From Bacteroidales bacterium (lineage in GTDB: Bacteria > Bacteroidota > Bacteroidia > Bacteroidales > JAIOZK01): 64,000 bases of DNA. Location of the stretch: contig JAIPBS010000020.1 of the NCBI GenBank assembly GCA_021738625.1, positions 1 to 64,000 on the forward strand, given 5' to 3'. This document shows positions 24,431-33,728 of the stretch, piece by piece (position 1 is the stretch's first letter; the number at the start of each line of letters is the position of its first letter). The notes under the pieces are model-generated. The model saw nothing but the letters and a program-made list of their open reading frames with translations. It was not told the DNA's origin and ran no database searches. Both the position numbers and the translations under genes were made by a program.

Positions 24431-24904
24431 ATGAAAATAGAATATCAGGCGATCGGATACATCAAAACACCCTTCAAAGAAAAACATGGCATGCCCATAC
24501 AGCCGGCCGGTGGAAGGGGAGTGAAGGGAACTGTTGAACTTCTGGAAAAATATGCAGATGGTTTGAAAGACCTGGAAGGCTTTTCACATATCTACCTGAT
24601 CTATCATTTGCATCAGTCCGAAGGATACGATTTGCATGTGATCCCTTTTATGGATGATGTTCACCGGGGGTTGTTTGCCACCCGTGCTCCTCGCCGCCCC
24701 AATCCTATAGGGATTTCCCTGGTTCGATTGGTGGGCATCCGGGGTAACAGCCTTGAAATTGAAGACCTGGACATGCTGGACGGCACGCCCCTGCTCGACA
24801 TCAAACCATACACTCCCCGCTTTGACGAAAGAAAGGACACCCGGAGCGGCTGGCTGAAGAACAACAATGATGTTGAAGATATGCGTTCTGACGGGCGATT
24901 TTGA
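24431..24904 (+). CDS. TrmO-like tRNA methyltransferase (TsaA family)
   Basis: 157 residues from ATG 24431; the track start at 24347 lies inside the palindromic repeat and is unlikely. The TsaA/VirR fold motifs are clear: IGYIKTPFKEKHGMPIQP at the start, GFSHIYLIYHLH, then APRRPNPIGISLVRL, and DGTPLLDIKPYTPRFD. E. coli TrmO methylates N6 of threonylcarbamoyladenosine at tRNA position 37 using SAM, and the conserved APxRPNPIG segment is the SAM/active-site loop. Standalone short versions like this one lack the C-terminal domain of E. coli TrmO, so exact substrate is not certain. Confidence 0.88.
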   Translation: MKIEYQAIGYIKTPFKEKHGMPIQPAGGRGVKGTVELLEKYADGLKDLEGFSHIYLIYHLHQSEGYDLHVIPFMDDVHRGLFATRAPRRPNPIGISLVRLVGIRGNSLEIEDLDMLDGTPLLDIKPYTPRFDERKDTRSGWLKNNNDVEDMRSDGRF

Positions 24905-25219
24905 GCATAAACAAACAATTGCATTTAACCGGACAGTAGTGATTTCAATTTTCAAATTTCCAGGCAATCCCTAATACCCCTATACTCCTATACCCATATA
25001 CCTTTATATCGATATGCCAGAGCATTGGAGTAATGAACTGTGACTTATTAATGGCAACGCAATACTCCATTACTCCATTAATCATTCGTGCTCATTTTAT
25101 AACTATCTTATTCGTGCATTCGTGGCTATTCAATTCCATCATCAACCCATGCTTTAAATTCCTAAATCATTATTAAATCCCTCTCCCGATTTTTTCTCCG
25201 GGCGATAATGTATTATCTT
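24905..25219. other. AT-rich spacer with degenerate short repeats
   Basis: No credible gene. Contains CCTATAC-like repeated words (24970-25010) and doubled phrases CATTACTCCATTA and ATTCGTGCATTCGTGG. It separates the TrmO-like gene from the first T9SS protease. Confidence 0.4.
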
Positions 25220-25227
25220 TATATTTG
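25220..25227 (+). promoter_or_regulatory. Bacteroidota -7 box before the first protease
   Basis: TATATTTG matches TAnnTTTG and ends 23 bp before the ATG. No convincing TTTG -33 element is seen at the usual spacing, so confidence is limited. Confidence 0.4.
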
Positions 25228-25250
25228 CGACAAAATCTAAAAAACTGATC

Positions 25251-27443
25251 ATGATGAAGAAAATATTTACGCTTGCTATCACGGTTTTTTCAATGTTATT
25301 GATGAGCCAGGGCCTGCTGGCACAGATCAGCCAGGGCGGTACGCCTCCCAGTTTCCTGGGCAAAGCCACCGACGATAATGTGGAGGTAATCAGGCTTGAA
25401 AAACCGGATATGCAAGAAATCCATGAAGAGGATGCCATTGCCGACAATGAGTCCATCAATCCGCCCAGGATGGGCGTTAGCGTTATGGTAAACAAGGGCA
25501 TCCACAATGCCGGTACCTGGACGGAACTGGAAAATGGCGGCAAGATCTGGCGCCTGACCCTTACCACCCCGGATGCGCTGGCACAGGGTGTTTATTATGA
25601 AAATTTTTACCTGCCGGAGGGCGCAGAATTGTACCTTTACAACAATGACAAAAAACAACTCCTTGGGGCATATACCAGCTCAAACAATACAGCTTCAGGC
25701 CTGTTTGCCACACAGTTTGTGCAAGGTGATGAGGTGACGCTTGAATACTATGAGCCTGATTATGTTAAAGAAGAGGCCACCTTCAACATTACAGAGATTG
25801 CCTATGCTTACCGTTTTATTGATTTCGAATTTATTGAGAATGGGGGCCGCAGTTCCTGGTGGTGTATGATCAATGTGGCTTGTGAAGAGGCTGATGATTA
25901 TCGTAATGAACTAAAAGGTGTTTCCCGTTTAAGCATCAAAATTGGTGGTGGATATTACTGGTGTTCCGGTTCGCTACTCAACAATACCAGCTGGGACCGC
26001 ACACCGTATTTGCTTACTGCTTCCCATTGTGGCGACGGTGCAAGTTCATCGGACCTTAACCAGTGGATCTTTTACTTCAACTATGAATCCTCCACCTGCA
26101 GCGGTACCTGGGGGCCTTCCAACAACACCATGACCGGGGCTTCTCTGAAAGCCTGGGACCATTTGGTAGGCGGTGAAATCCAGAATTCCGACTTTTACCT
26201 GGTAGAGCTGAACGGCAACGTGCCAAGCAGCTATGATCCCTTTTACAATGGATGGGATCGCAGGAACCTGGCAGAGGAAGATGGCGGCGTGGGTATTCAT
26301 CACCCGGCCGGCGATATAAAAAAGATTTCCACTTATGAAAATATGGTCAGCAGTACCTTCTGGACCGGCCAGCATACGCACTGGATGGTATGGTGGGTGG
26401 AAACAGCTAACGGAAAATCCATTATGCAAGGCGGTTCCTCCGGCTCTCCGATTTTCAGCAATACAGGACTTGTACTGGGAGATCTTACAGGTGGTTATGC
26501 CAGCAACTCTTGCGAAAGCCCCAGTCCCGCTTTTTATGGCAAGATCTGGTGGTCATGGGACAAAGCAGGCAGCAGCTCGTCTTATCGACTGAAAGACTGG
26601 CTTGACCCTGAGGAAACCGAGCAACAAACCTGTCCGGGTATCAGCTGGGAAGATATGGTGCCCGATGCGGAATTTTCGTCCAGCGATACCCTGATCAACC
26701 AGGGAGATGTGGTCTATTTTTACGATTCAACCACCAACACCCCGACCGAATGGACCTGGATCTTTGAGGGCGCCCTTTACGATACGCTATATGACCAGAA
26801 TCCTGAAAATATTTATCAGTTGCCGGGATATCACAATGTGAAGCTGATCGCCAGCAACCCCGACGGAACGGATTCGGTGATCAAAGAAGATTACATTCAT
26901 GTGATCGGCATTGAGCCTCCGGCAGCAGATTTTGATTCCGATACCACATTTGTTGAGCCATTTGGCTCGGTTGATTTTTATGATATGAGCACCAACGACC
27001 CCACCGAATGGCACTGGTACTTTGAAGGCGGAACACCTGGCGAATCAACGGAACAAAACCCTGAGGAGGTTAAATACTACGCTTCTGGTTTGTATGATGT
27101 TTCGCTGGTGGCAAGCAATGCCGGCGGACAGGATTCCATTATGAAGGAAGATTACATCAATGTGGTTTATGTAGGTCTGGACGAAGATAACCTGCTGAAA
27201 AACGTGAAGATCTATCCCAACCCGGCCAAGAACGTGGTTACTGTGCAACTGACGAATATTAACGTACAGAAGATCAGTATTGATGTGTTCAATCTGATCG
27301 GTAAACGGGTTGATCATTATGAAGAAATGAATGAAAACGGAGTTTACCGTCTCAATTTGAGTGACCAGCCCGAAGGTATGTACATTATTTCACTCAAAGT
27401 GAACGATGTGCAAAGCATGCAGCGGGTATCCCTGATCAGATAA
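25251..27443 (+). CDS. T9SS-exported trypsin-fold serine protease with two PKD domains
   Basis: 730 residues. Signal peptide (KKIFTLAITVFSMLLMSQGLLA), a propeptide/beta-sandwich of about 180 residues, then an S1-like catalytic domain, about residues 205-450, with His in LLTASHCGDG, Asp in NSDFYLVEL and Ser in GGSSGSPIF. This resembles lysyl-endopeptidase-like secreted proteases of Bacteroidota. Two PKD domains follow (each with an EWxWxFEGG-type core: EWTWIFEGA and EWHWYFEGG), and a type A T9SS sorting domain (IYPNPAKNVVTVQL ... GMYIISLKVN). Predicted to be exported and attached to or released from the surface. A paralogue lies 127 bp downstream. Confidence 0.9.
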   Translation: MMKKIFTLAITVFSMLLMSQGLLAQISQGGTPPSFLGKATDDNVEVIRLEKPDMQEIHEEDAIADNESINPPRMGVSVMVNKGIHNAGTWTELENGGKIWRLTLTTPDALAQGVYYENFYLPEGAELYLYNNDKKQLLGAYTSSNNTASGLFATQFVQGDEVTLEYYEPDYVKEEATFNITEIAYAYRFIDFEFIENGGRSSWWCMINVACEEADDYRNELKGVSRLSIKIGGGYYWCSGSLLNNTSWDRTPYLLTASHCGDGASSSDLNQWIFYFNYESSTCSGTWGPSNNTMTGASLKAWDHLVGGEIQNSDFYLVELNGNVPSSYDPFYNGWDRRNLAEEDGGVGIHHPAGDIKKISTYENMVSSTFWTGQHTHWMVWWVETANGKSIMQGGSSGSPIFSNTGLVLGDLTGGYASNSCESPSPAFYGKIWWSWDKAGSSSSYRLKDWLDPEETEQQTCPGISWEDMVPDAEFSSSDTLINQGDVVYFYDSTTNTPTEWTWIFEGALYDTLYDQNPENIYQLPGYHNVKLIASNPDGTDSVIKEDYIHVIGIEPPAADFDSDTTFVEPFGSVDFYDMSTNDPTEWHWYFEGGTPGESTEQNPEEVKYYASGLYDVSLVASNAGGQDSIMKEDYINVVYVGLDEDNLLKNVKIYPNPAKNVVTVQLTNINVQKISIDVFNLIGKRVDHYEEMNENGVYRLNLSDQPEGMYIISLKVNDVQSMQRVSLIR

Positions 27444-27463
27444 AAAAAACCTTTGATAAATTT

Positions 27464-27497
27464 AACCCGGATCGTGTATTTGCGTTCCGGGTTTTTT
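27464..27497 (+). terminator. Rho-independent terminator after the first protease
   Basis: AACCCGGA ... TTCCGGGTT followed by TTTTT with a 13-nt loop; begins 20 bp after the stop. It makes the two protease genes separate transcription units. Confidence 0.75.
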
Positions 27498-27570
27498 CGT
27501 TCATGCATTAAGCCACTGGCTAAAAATGTTTAATTTTAGCCCTTCGGAGCGATTAATCTGGATTTAAGCG

Positions 27571-29451
27571 ATGATGAAAAAAACACTCTTATTCTTTATT
27601 GCCTGCTTCACAGCCCTTACTTCCCATGCACAGATCAGTTATGGCGGAAGTCCGCCCGGATTGAACGCAAAGATATCCCCTGAAGATATCCCCACCATAT
27701 CCTTATCAAAACCCGAATTGCCTGAGACAGGACAAGAAAGAAGCACCTTGAAACCATTGCAAACCGGTGTGGGCATTCCGGTATCAGTTGACTTTATGAA
27801 GGATGCCCGGGCAACAACACTTAAAAATGGTTTAACGATCTGGCGTATGAAGATCACTTCAGCGGATGCCAAAGCCATCGGACTTTACTATTCTTCATTT
27901 AAAATCCCAGAAGGTGGCCGCCTTTTCCTGTACGATCCGTCTCATCAAAAATTGCTGGGGGCCTTCAATCATAACAACAACAGCAACGGCGGCTGCTTTG
28001 CCACCGAACCTGTGCCGGGCAGCGAAGTCATTATTGAATATGTTCAGGATGAGGATTTGAAAGAAAGTCCCAAGATCATCATTCATGAGATAGCATATTT
28101 TTACAGACATAACAGTTTTACACAAAGAGGTTTCGGCGACAGCGGCCCCTGCGAGGTGAACATCAATTGCCCGGAAGGCGACGACTGGCAGGAGCGGAAA
28201 AAAGGCGTGGCCAAGATCATCCTGAAACAAAACTCGGGTTATTACCTTTGCACGGGTTCGCTGGTGAACAATGCCCGCCTCGACAACAAGCCTTATTTTC
28301 TCACGGCCAACCATTGCGGACGGTATTCGACCACGGAGGATTACGATCAGTGGCTGTTCATGTTCAGTTATGAAGCCGCAAGATGTGAGGATCCAGTCCT
28401 GGAACCCGCATCACAAAGCATCACAGGTTCGCAGCTGCGGGCAAAAAGTGTGAACAACGAAGCCTTTGGTTCGGATTTCAAATTGCTTGAATTCAACGAT
28501 CCAGTGCCCGATATTTACGATCCTTATTACAACGGCTGGACCAGAGTGGAGGATGCGGCAGTGAAGGGCGTCGGCATTCATCACCCGCAAGGGGATGTCA
28601 AAAAGATCTCTACTTATAGCGAGCCGGTGATATCATCCGATTACGAGGGAACAACCTTCGACCCGGATGGCTTGTACTGGCGCGTTTACTGGTCGGAAAC
28701 CGAAACCAATTACGGTGTAACCGAGGGAGGCTCTTCCGGTTCCCCTTTGTTTAATGAAGACGGCCTGATCACCGGAGCCCTCACTGGCGGAGCCGCTTCC
28801 TGTAACAATCCTGACGGCCCGGATTATTATGGTAAGTTTTCTTATTCCTGGGAGTCGAACGGCAATTATGATTCCCTAAAACTAAAGCCATTTCTCGATC
28901 CCGATAATACCGGGATCAGCTCTTTGCCGGGCACCGGCCCCAATATCAACCAGGTGATCGCTCTGTTCAAAACCAGCAACGACACCATAGGTGTTGGGGA
29001 AAGCATTCAGTTTACCGATCTTTCGAGCGGGCAGCCGAACGAATGGATATGGACTTTCGAAGGGGGCGACCCAGCGGTTTCAACAATACAAAACCCGATT
29101 GTGAAATACAGCAATTTCGGAAGCTATGATGTGAGCCTGATCGTGAACAATGAGGAAACCACCGATACCCTCAGAAAGCAAAATGCCATCCTGGTGAAAC
29201 CCCGTTTGAGCCCCAATCCCGCCGATACTTATTTTGAGCTGTATTTTGGTGAAACGGCCTCAGGTATTGTGGATGTTATCGTTTATGATATGACCGGCCG
29301 GGAAATGGGAGCCGTGAACTTTGAGATCACTTCCAAAATTGAGCGGGTTGATGTTGATATGCTGGACCGGGGATTGTATTTTGTTGAAGTGAAGAAAGAC
29401 GGGAGATCAAGCATCAACAAATTGATGATCGTGAAGTCATCAGGGCCTTAA
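27571..29451 (+). CDS. T9SS-exported trypsin-fold serine protease with one PKD domain
   Basis: 626 residues, paralogue of the preceding gene (QISYGGSPPG in both mature starts, LTASHCG/LTANHCG, GVGIHHPxGDxKKISTY). Signal peptide, propeptide region, S1-like domain with His in LTANHCGRYS, Asp in GSDFKLLEF and Ser in GGSSGSPLF, then a single PKD-like domain (QFTDLSSGQPNEWIWTFEGG) and a T9SS sorting domain (LSPNPADTYFELYF ... GLYFVEVKKDGRSSINKLMI). Compared with its neighbour one PKD unit is missing. The intact triad suggests an active protease; substrate preference cannot be told from the sequence. Confidence 0.9.
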   Translation: MMKKTLLFFIACFTALTSHAQISYGGSPPGLNAKISPEDIPTISLSKPELPETGQERSTLKPLQTGVGIPVSVDFMKDARATTLKNGLTIWRMKITSADAKAIGLYYSSFKIPEGGRLFLYDPSHQKLLGAFNHNNNSNGGCFATEPVPGSEVIIEYVQDEDLKESPKIIIHEIAYFYRHNSFTQRGFGDSGPCEVNINCPEGDDWQERKKGVAKIILKQNSGYYLCTGSLVNNARLDNKPYFLTANHCGRYSTTEDYDQWLFMFSYEAARCEDPVLEPASQSITGSQLRAKSVNNEAFGSDFKLLEFNDPVPDIYDPYYNGWTRVEDAAVKGVGIHHPQGDVKKISTYSEPVISSDYEGTTFDPDGLYWRVYWSETETNYGVTEGGSSGSPLFNEDGLITGALTGGAASCNNPDGPDYYGKFSYSWESNGNYDSLKLKPFLDPDNTGISSLPGTGPNINQVIALFKTSNDTIGVGESIQFTDLSSGQPNEWIWTFEGGDPAVSTIQNPIVKYSNFGSYDVSLIVNNEETTDTLRKQNAILVKPRLSPNPADTYFELYFGETASGIVDVIVYDMTGREMGAVNFEITSKIERVDVDMLDRGLYFVEVKKDGRSSINKLMIVKSSGP

Positions 29452-29504
29452 CCTGGTAGATATCCAAATATTTTCAAAAAACAGTAAGCTTGTCGATAAG
29501 ATGA

Positions 29505-30542
29505 TCAGTCGAGCGGTTTGTATTCGGTATAATGTTCCCATTTATCAAGTACCGCTTTGAAATCACCGGGCAGTTCCGAATCGAAAAACATCTTCTTTTT
29601 TGTGACAGGATGGATGAACCCGAGTGACTTGGCATGAAGCGCCTGTCGGGGCATCAATGCGAAACAATTCTGAACAAATTGTTTGTATTTGGTGAATGTG
29701 GTTCCTTTCAGGATGCGGTCGCCGCCGTATGCCGCATCGTTGAACAGGGGGTGTTTGATGTGTTTGAAATGCGCCCTGATCTGGTGGGTCCTGCCCGTTT
29801 CCAGCCGGCATTCGGTCAGGGTAACATAGCGGAAGCGTTTGATCACCTTGTAATGTGTGATGGCTTCCTTACCGGTTTCTTCATCCTCATAAATGCTCAT
29901 CACGCGGCGGTCTTTCTTGTCCCTTGCAATATTGCCTTCAATGGTGCCTTCATCATTTTCCAGGTCGCCCCACACAAGGGCCTGGTATTTCCTGTCGATG
30001 CTGTGATGAAAAAACTGATTGGCCAGTCCGCTCTGGGCCTCTTCGTTTTTTGCCGTCACCAGCAGGCCCGAAGTATCTTTATCAATGCGGTGCACCAGAA
30101 AACCCAGGCCTTCTTCATTGGGCAGCGGAGATACTTTTTGCAGGTAGTGCGCCAGGGCATGCACCAGGGTTCCGGTGTAGTTGTTATAGCCGGGATGTGC
30201 GACCATACCGGCCTGTTTGTTCACGATCAGCAGGTCGCGGTCTTCATATACCACTTCGATCGGAATGTCTTCCGGATGTATCTCCGTGTCGCGCGGTGGA
30301 TAGGTCAGCACGATGGAAATACGGTCGCCCGGTTTAACCTTATAGCTGGGTTTTACGGCTTCATCGTTTACCAGGATGTTCCCGGCTTTGGCTGCGAGCT
30401 GTATTTTGTTGCGGGAGGCGTTCCTGATCTTCTCGAATAAAAACTTATCGATCCTTACAGGACTTTGCCCGGGATCCACATCAAAACGGTGATGTTCGTA
30501 AAGATCTCTTGATTCATCCTGATTATGTTCGGATGTGCCCAT
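29505..30542 (-). CDS. rluD: RluD-family 23S rRNA pseudouridine synthase
   Basis: 345 residues. An N-terminal S4 RNA-binding domain (RIDKFLFEKIRNASRNKIQLAAKAGNILVNDEAVK broken off here) precedes the RluA/RluD catalytic domain with HRIDKDTSGLL, where Asp is the nucleophile, plus RTHQIRAHFKHIKHPLF and ALHAKSLGF. Family members isomerise uridines in helix 69 of 23S rRNA or tRNA/rRNA sites; rluD is the most likely assignment but RluC/RluA-type specificity cannot be excluded. It is the last gene of an operon with the T9SS protein and the PASTA protein (15 and 21 bp gaps). The PASTA-rluD neighbourhood with ddl is common in Bacteroidota. Confidence 0.9.
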   Translation of the reverse strand: MGTSEHNQDESRDLYEHHRFDVDPGQSPVRIDKFLFEKIRNASRNKIQLAAKAGNILVNDEAVKPSYKVKPGDRISIVLTYPPRDTEIHPEDIPIEVVYEDRDLLIVNKQAGMVAHPGYNNYTGTLVHALAHYLQKVSPLPNEEGLGFLVHRIDKDTSGLLVTAKNEEAQSGLANQFFHHSIDRKYQALVWGDLENDEGTIEGNIARDKKDRRVMSIYEDEETGKEAITHYKVIKRFRYVTLTECRLETGRTHQIRAHFKHIKHPLFNDAAYGGDRILKGTTFTKYKQFVQNCFALMPRQALHAKSLGFIHPVTKKKMFFDSELPGDFKAVLDKWEHYTEYKPLD

Positions 30543-30557
30543 GAAGGAGAATTGCTT

Positions 30558-32684
30558 TTAATTCGATTTTATGAGTTTTCCTGTAAACACTTTGCCGGTT
30601 TCCTTATCATGAAGCCTGACAATATACATTCCTTTGCCGAGCGGGCTGATGTTGATTTTTTCGCGATACCCTTCCTTGTGAACCAATTGCCCGAACATAT
30701 TGTATATCTGAAGTTCGGCATTGATCCTGTTTACGGCTTTTCCGGGTATCTCAATGAAAATCTCTTCGCCGCTCACCGGGTTGGGATAAATTCGAAGGGA
30801 GGCCTCGTTTGCTTGCAGCTCGTTAACACCGCTGACGATTTCTTCTCCCAAAAGCGGTCTGATCATCAGGGCGCCCTCACCCAGCGATTGCTGCCAGTTG
30901 CCGATCACATTGTAAAAAGTGTGCGCCCCGGCATTGTTGTATGTATCGTAACCCACATTCAGGTTTTTTCCTTCCGACTGTATCCAGCCCACATAAAACA
31001 CATTGAAAACCGGCACTGCCGAATCCAGCTTGTAGGTTTGATATTCATAGATGCCACTGCCGAACCTGGGTTTCTCATTTTCCTGGATATAGATCATTTC
31101 GCCCGGGATGCCATTGTTATCCTGCCACACGGCCAGGTCGAAGTACATGTCGTTGGCCTCGTTTACCACCTTGTTGAAAAACATTTGAATGGCTCGCAGG
31201 GTATCCGGGCGGTTCAGCTCGAATTTATAGGCCAGCATGGCGCCGGCAGGCTCCAGGCCGTAACCAGCTTCGGGGCTACCGTCGTCATATGCATAGAAAT
31301 TCCTGAACTCCTGAAAATATGTCATCGTATCGCTAATGGTATCGGCCGAGGTGAAATCCCCCAGCAGGATGTGCTCAATCTTGAAACGGGCAGTTTCGGG
31401 AGAGGCATTCAGTGGGAAAAGAAACTTCCAGGGTGGGCAGGCATGCTGCGGACAAATTTCGCAGCTCTGGTATTGTTCCTGGCTGAAAGGCAATAAATTG
31501 CAGCTGCCGCCATCGTATGTCCTCTCAAAAGAGTCGCCGTCACTCAGGCGGTATTTGTATAAGGTGTTGAAGGTATTGTCGTCCAGATTGGAAATGTAGA
31601 GTTTAAAAGTGTCTTTTATGGCGTTGGTCGGGTTGTTTACATACTGATCATAAGGCATCATCTCATAGTTGCGCAGCATGGAAGGGGAGCGCTCAACAAA
31701 ACCGATATCGCGGTAAATGGTGTCAGCGGCCGACCTGCCGAGGTTCAGATAAACGTAATCGATGTTCCACTGATCGCAATTGCTTTTCCAACTCGGGATG
31801 GTTGAAAGGCTGGCCAGGTTGTAAAACCTGAAAAAGAAATCCGGTTTGAGGTAGGCCGTATCGGTTATCGGAATCATTACCTGTTTGAAGTGTACACCGT
31901 TTCTTGCCAGGAAGGTGTCCAGGGGCATGCCCGGAACGCTCCAGATCGTTTTCCAGTTGATGGACGGAAAGTAAACCGAATCGCAGGGAAGCATGACCGT
32001 ATCTGTATGGTAGAGGGTGTCGAACACGGCCATTCCCCATTCCGTATCGCAGGGTGAAAACAGGGTATCGCCGGGGAATATGGTGTCGTTTGGCCCGATA
32101 TAGGCACTCACAGGAATACTGATGCTATCGATATGGGAAAAAGTAGAATCCTGACCGTAACGGCCAAATTGCAAAACAAGGGAGTCATTTTCTTCGGGTT
32201 CATCTGCTCTTCCCTGGGGCTGATAAAAAAAGCTCAGGTAAACGGAGTCGGCCGGGGTAATGGCTGCGGGCACCGGATTGAAAACAGAATCGAGGCGGAT
32301 GGGCCGGGATGTGAGCCGGTCGGCTAAAAATGGGAAAATGCTTGCATTGGAATAAATCCTGCCCCGGGCGTCGATGGCGTCCATGGTAGCGGCGCCCAGA
32401 TTGGCCGCCCGCTTTGGAAAATCAACATTTATCCAGGCTTCGTCATTTAGCCATAAAGATGTATCGGGATATCCCAGGTAATCCCTGAAATCATCGAAAA
32501 ACGGAAGTTTAACGGGAATCCATTCATGCAAAACCGAAGAACGGGCAAGGTCTTGCGCGGCTTTGTTTTTTTTCTGCCAGGCTTTTTTGGCCAGTTGATT
32601 TTCAGGCAGGCCGGTTATGATCTCCTGAGAAGAAAGACCTGATAAGCTAAAAACAAGAACGATGGTGATCAGATATTTATTCAT
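30558..32684 (-). CDS. Large T9SS cargo protein of unknown function
   Basis: 708 residues. Signal peptide (KYLITIVLVFSLSGLSSQ), a region rich in short beta strands and Asp/Tyr (VYLSFFYQPQGRADEPEENDS, HFKQVMIPITDT), a Cys-containing stretch (CNLLPFSQEQYQSCEICPQHACPPW) and a C-terminal T9SS sorting domain (RIYPNPVSGEEIFIEIPG ... GKGMYIVRLHD). The middle looks like repeated jelly-roll modules, similar to proteins in Bacteroidota that occur directly before rluD, but I cannot name a domain with confidence. Sits between PASTA and rluD in a leftward operon. Exported; function unknown. Confidence 0.7.
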   Translation of the reverse strand: MNKYLITIVLVFSLSGLSSQEIITGLPENQLAKKAWQKKNKAAQDLARSSVLHEWIPVKLPFFDDFRDYLGYPDTSLWLNDEAWINVDFPKRAANLGAATMDAIDARGRIYSNASIFPFLADRLTSRPIRLDSVFNPVPAAITPADSVYLSFFYQPQGRADEPEENDSLVLQFGRYGQDSTFSHIDSISIPVSAYIGPNDTIFPGDTLFSPCDTEWGMAVFDTLYHTDTVMLPCDSVYFPSINWKTIWSVPGMPLDTFLARNGVHFKQVMIPITDTAYLKPDFFFRFYNLASLSTIPSWKSNCDQWNIDYVYLNLGRSAADTIYRDIGFVERSPSMLRNYEMMPYDQYVNNPTNAIKDTFKLYISNLDDNTFNTLYKYRLSDGDSFERTYDGGSCNLLPFSQEQYQSCEICPQHACPPWKFLFPLNASPETARFKIEHILLGDFTSADTISDTMTYFQEFRNFYAYDDGSPEAGYGLEPAGAMLAYKFELNRPDTLRAIQMFFNKVVNEANDMYFDLAVWQDNNGIPGEMIYIQENEKPRFGSGIYEYQTYKLDSAVPVFNVFYVGWIQSEGKNLNVGYDTYNNAGAHTFYNVIGNWQQSLGEGALMIRPLLGEEIVSGVNELQANEASLRIYPNPVSGEEIFIEIPGKAVNRINAELQIYNMFGQLVHKEGYREKINISPLGKGMYIVRLHDKETGKVFTGKLIKSN

Positions 32685-32705
32685 AGGGGTAAAAAAATCC
32701 TTCTT

Positions 32706-33566
32706 TTAATATTCATCCATGAGGCCGGCATCCTTGTTCACTGACGTTGTGTCGGCAGCAATGGTGTCGGGTTGCAGGCTTTGTATGTATTCTTCAAAAT
32801 CAAACAATTCGGTTGAGCGGTACCAGATGTCGATGGGTTCGCCATGACTTATCAGGGTGTCATTTTCCCATGACGGTTCTGTCTTGTAAACCCTTGCGCT
32901 AATGGTATCCCTTCCATCCAGGAAATATTCATTTCCGATGTTGAAACTGGCCAGGTGAAGCAAGCGGTGGGCTTCGGTTTGTTTTTTGCCGACCAAAAAG
33001 GGCACTGGAACCTTTGTGTCGGAATAGCCGCTTCCAATCAACAATTCGATGCGCGCTCCCTTGTCAATCAATGTACCGGGTTCGATCTCCTCTTCCATAT
33101 AAAACTGACCGAGAATGGCATTTTCCGCAAAATGCGGGGTGTAATCAAGGTAATCTGTCTGCAAGCCCGCCGAATGTATTGTTCCTAGCGCTTGTCGCAG
33201 GCTGAGGTCAACCAGGTTGGGCATGCTTACTTTTTCAGGAAGCTTGGCAACGATGGTTACATAAACTTTTCTGTTCTCTTTTACTTTGGCATGTGGGGGA
33301 GGGTTTTGTTGCACGATACTACCTTTGTCGTTGTGCCGGTCGTAAACCGAATCCTGCACAACAAAACGAAATTCTTCATTCAGACCCTTTTCATCAATTT
33401 CTTCCATGGTCATGCCCGTAAAATCTGGAATGGCAAAACTGTCGCCATGGCGGGTATATATTTTAAGCACCATAAAAACAAGCCAAACGATCAGGAAAGT
33501 GGCTGTAATGGCAAGGGCCAGATGTAAATAAAACTTTTTCTTTTTGAGAAAATGGAAAAATCTCAT
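32706..33566 (-). CDS. PASTA-domain envelope protein
   Basis: 286 residues. Short cytoplasmic tail, one membrane segment (about 14-36, LHLALAITATFLIVWLVFMVL), then three PASTA repeats: about 42-110 (IPDFTGMTMEEIDEKGLNEE ... VVQDSVYDRHNDKGSIVQQNPP), 112-182 (MPNLVDLSLRQALGTIHSAGL ... GTLIDKGARIELLIGSG) and 185-250 (VPFLVGKKQTEAHRLLHLASF). PASTA domains bind muropeptides or beta-lactams in kinases and PBP2x; here there is no kinase or transpeptidase, just the membrane anchor. Leads an operon with the T9SS protein and rluD, next to divergent ddl. Confidence 0.92.
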   Translation of the reverse strand: MRFFHFLKKKKFYLHLALAITATFLIVWLVFMVLKIYTRHGDSFAIPDFTGMTMEEIDEKGLNEEFRFVVQDSVYDRHNDKGSIVQQNPPPHAKVKENRKVYVTIVAKLPEKVSMPNLVDLSLRQALGTIHSAGLQTDYLDYTPHFAENAILGQFYMEEEIEPGTLIDKGARIELLIGSGYSDTKVPVPFLVGKKQTEAHRLLHLASFNIGNEYFLDGRDTISARVYKTEPSWENDTLISHGEPIDIWYRSTELFDFEEYIQSLQPDTIAADTTSVNKDAGLMDEY

Positions 33567-33666
33567 TTTTTGTACTTTTAAACCCGTTCTTGAGCCAGTT
33601 GAATGGGTGGAAAATAATTTTCAATATAACTTGATTTCATCAAACATTATTGCCCGCTTATTCCGG

Positions 33667-33697
33667 CAAAGATAAGACAAATTGAACATTGAACAAC
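33667..33697 (-). promoter_or_regulatory. Promoter of the PASTA-T9SS-rluD operon
   Basis: Reading leftward: GTTG (33697-33694), 19 bp, then TATCTTTG (33674-33667), a good TAnnTTTG match at Bacteroidota spacing. It gives a leader of about 95 nt before the PASTA start. It lies in the divergent region with ddl. Confidence 0.5.
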
Positions 33698-33728
33698 GGT
33701 TTGGATAAGCTGAAAAACACCACGGTAT

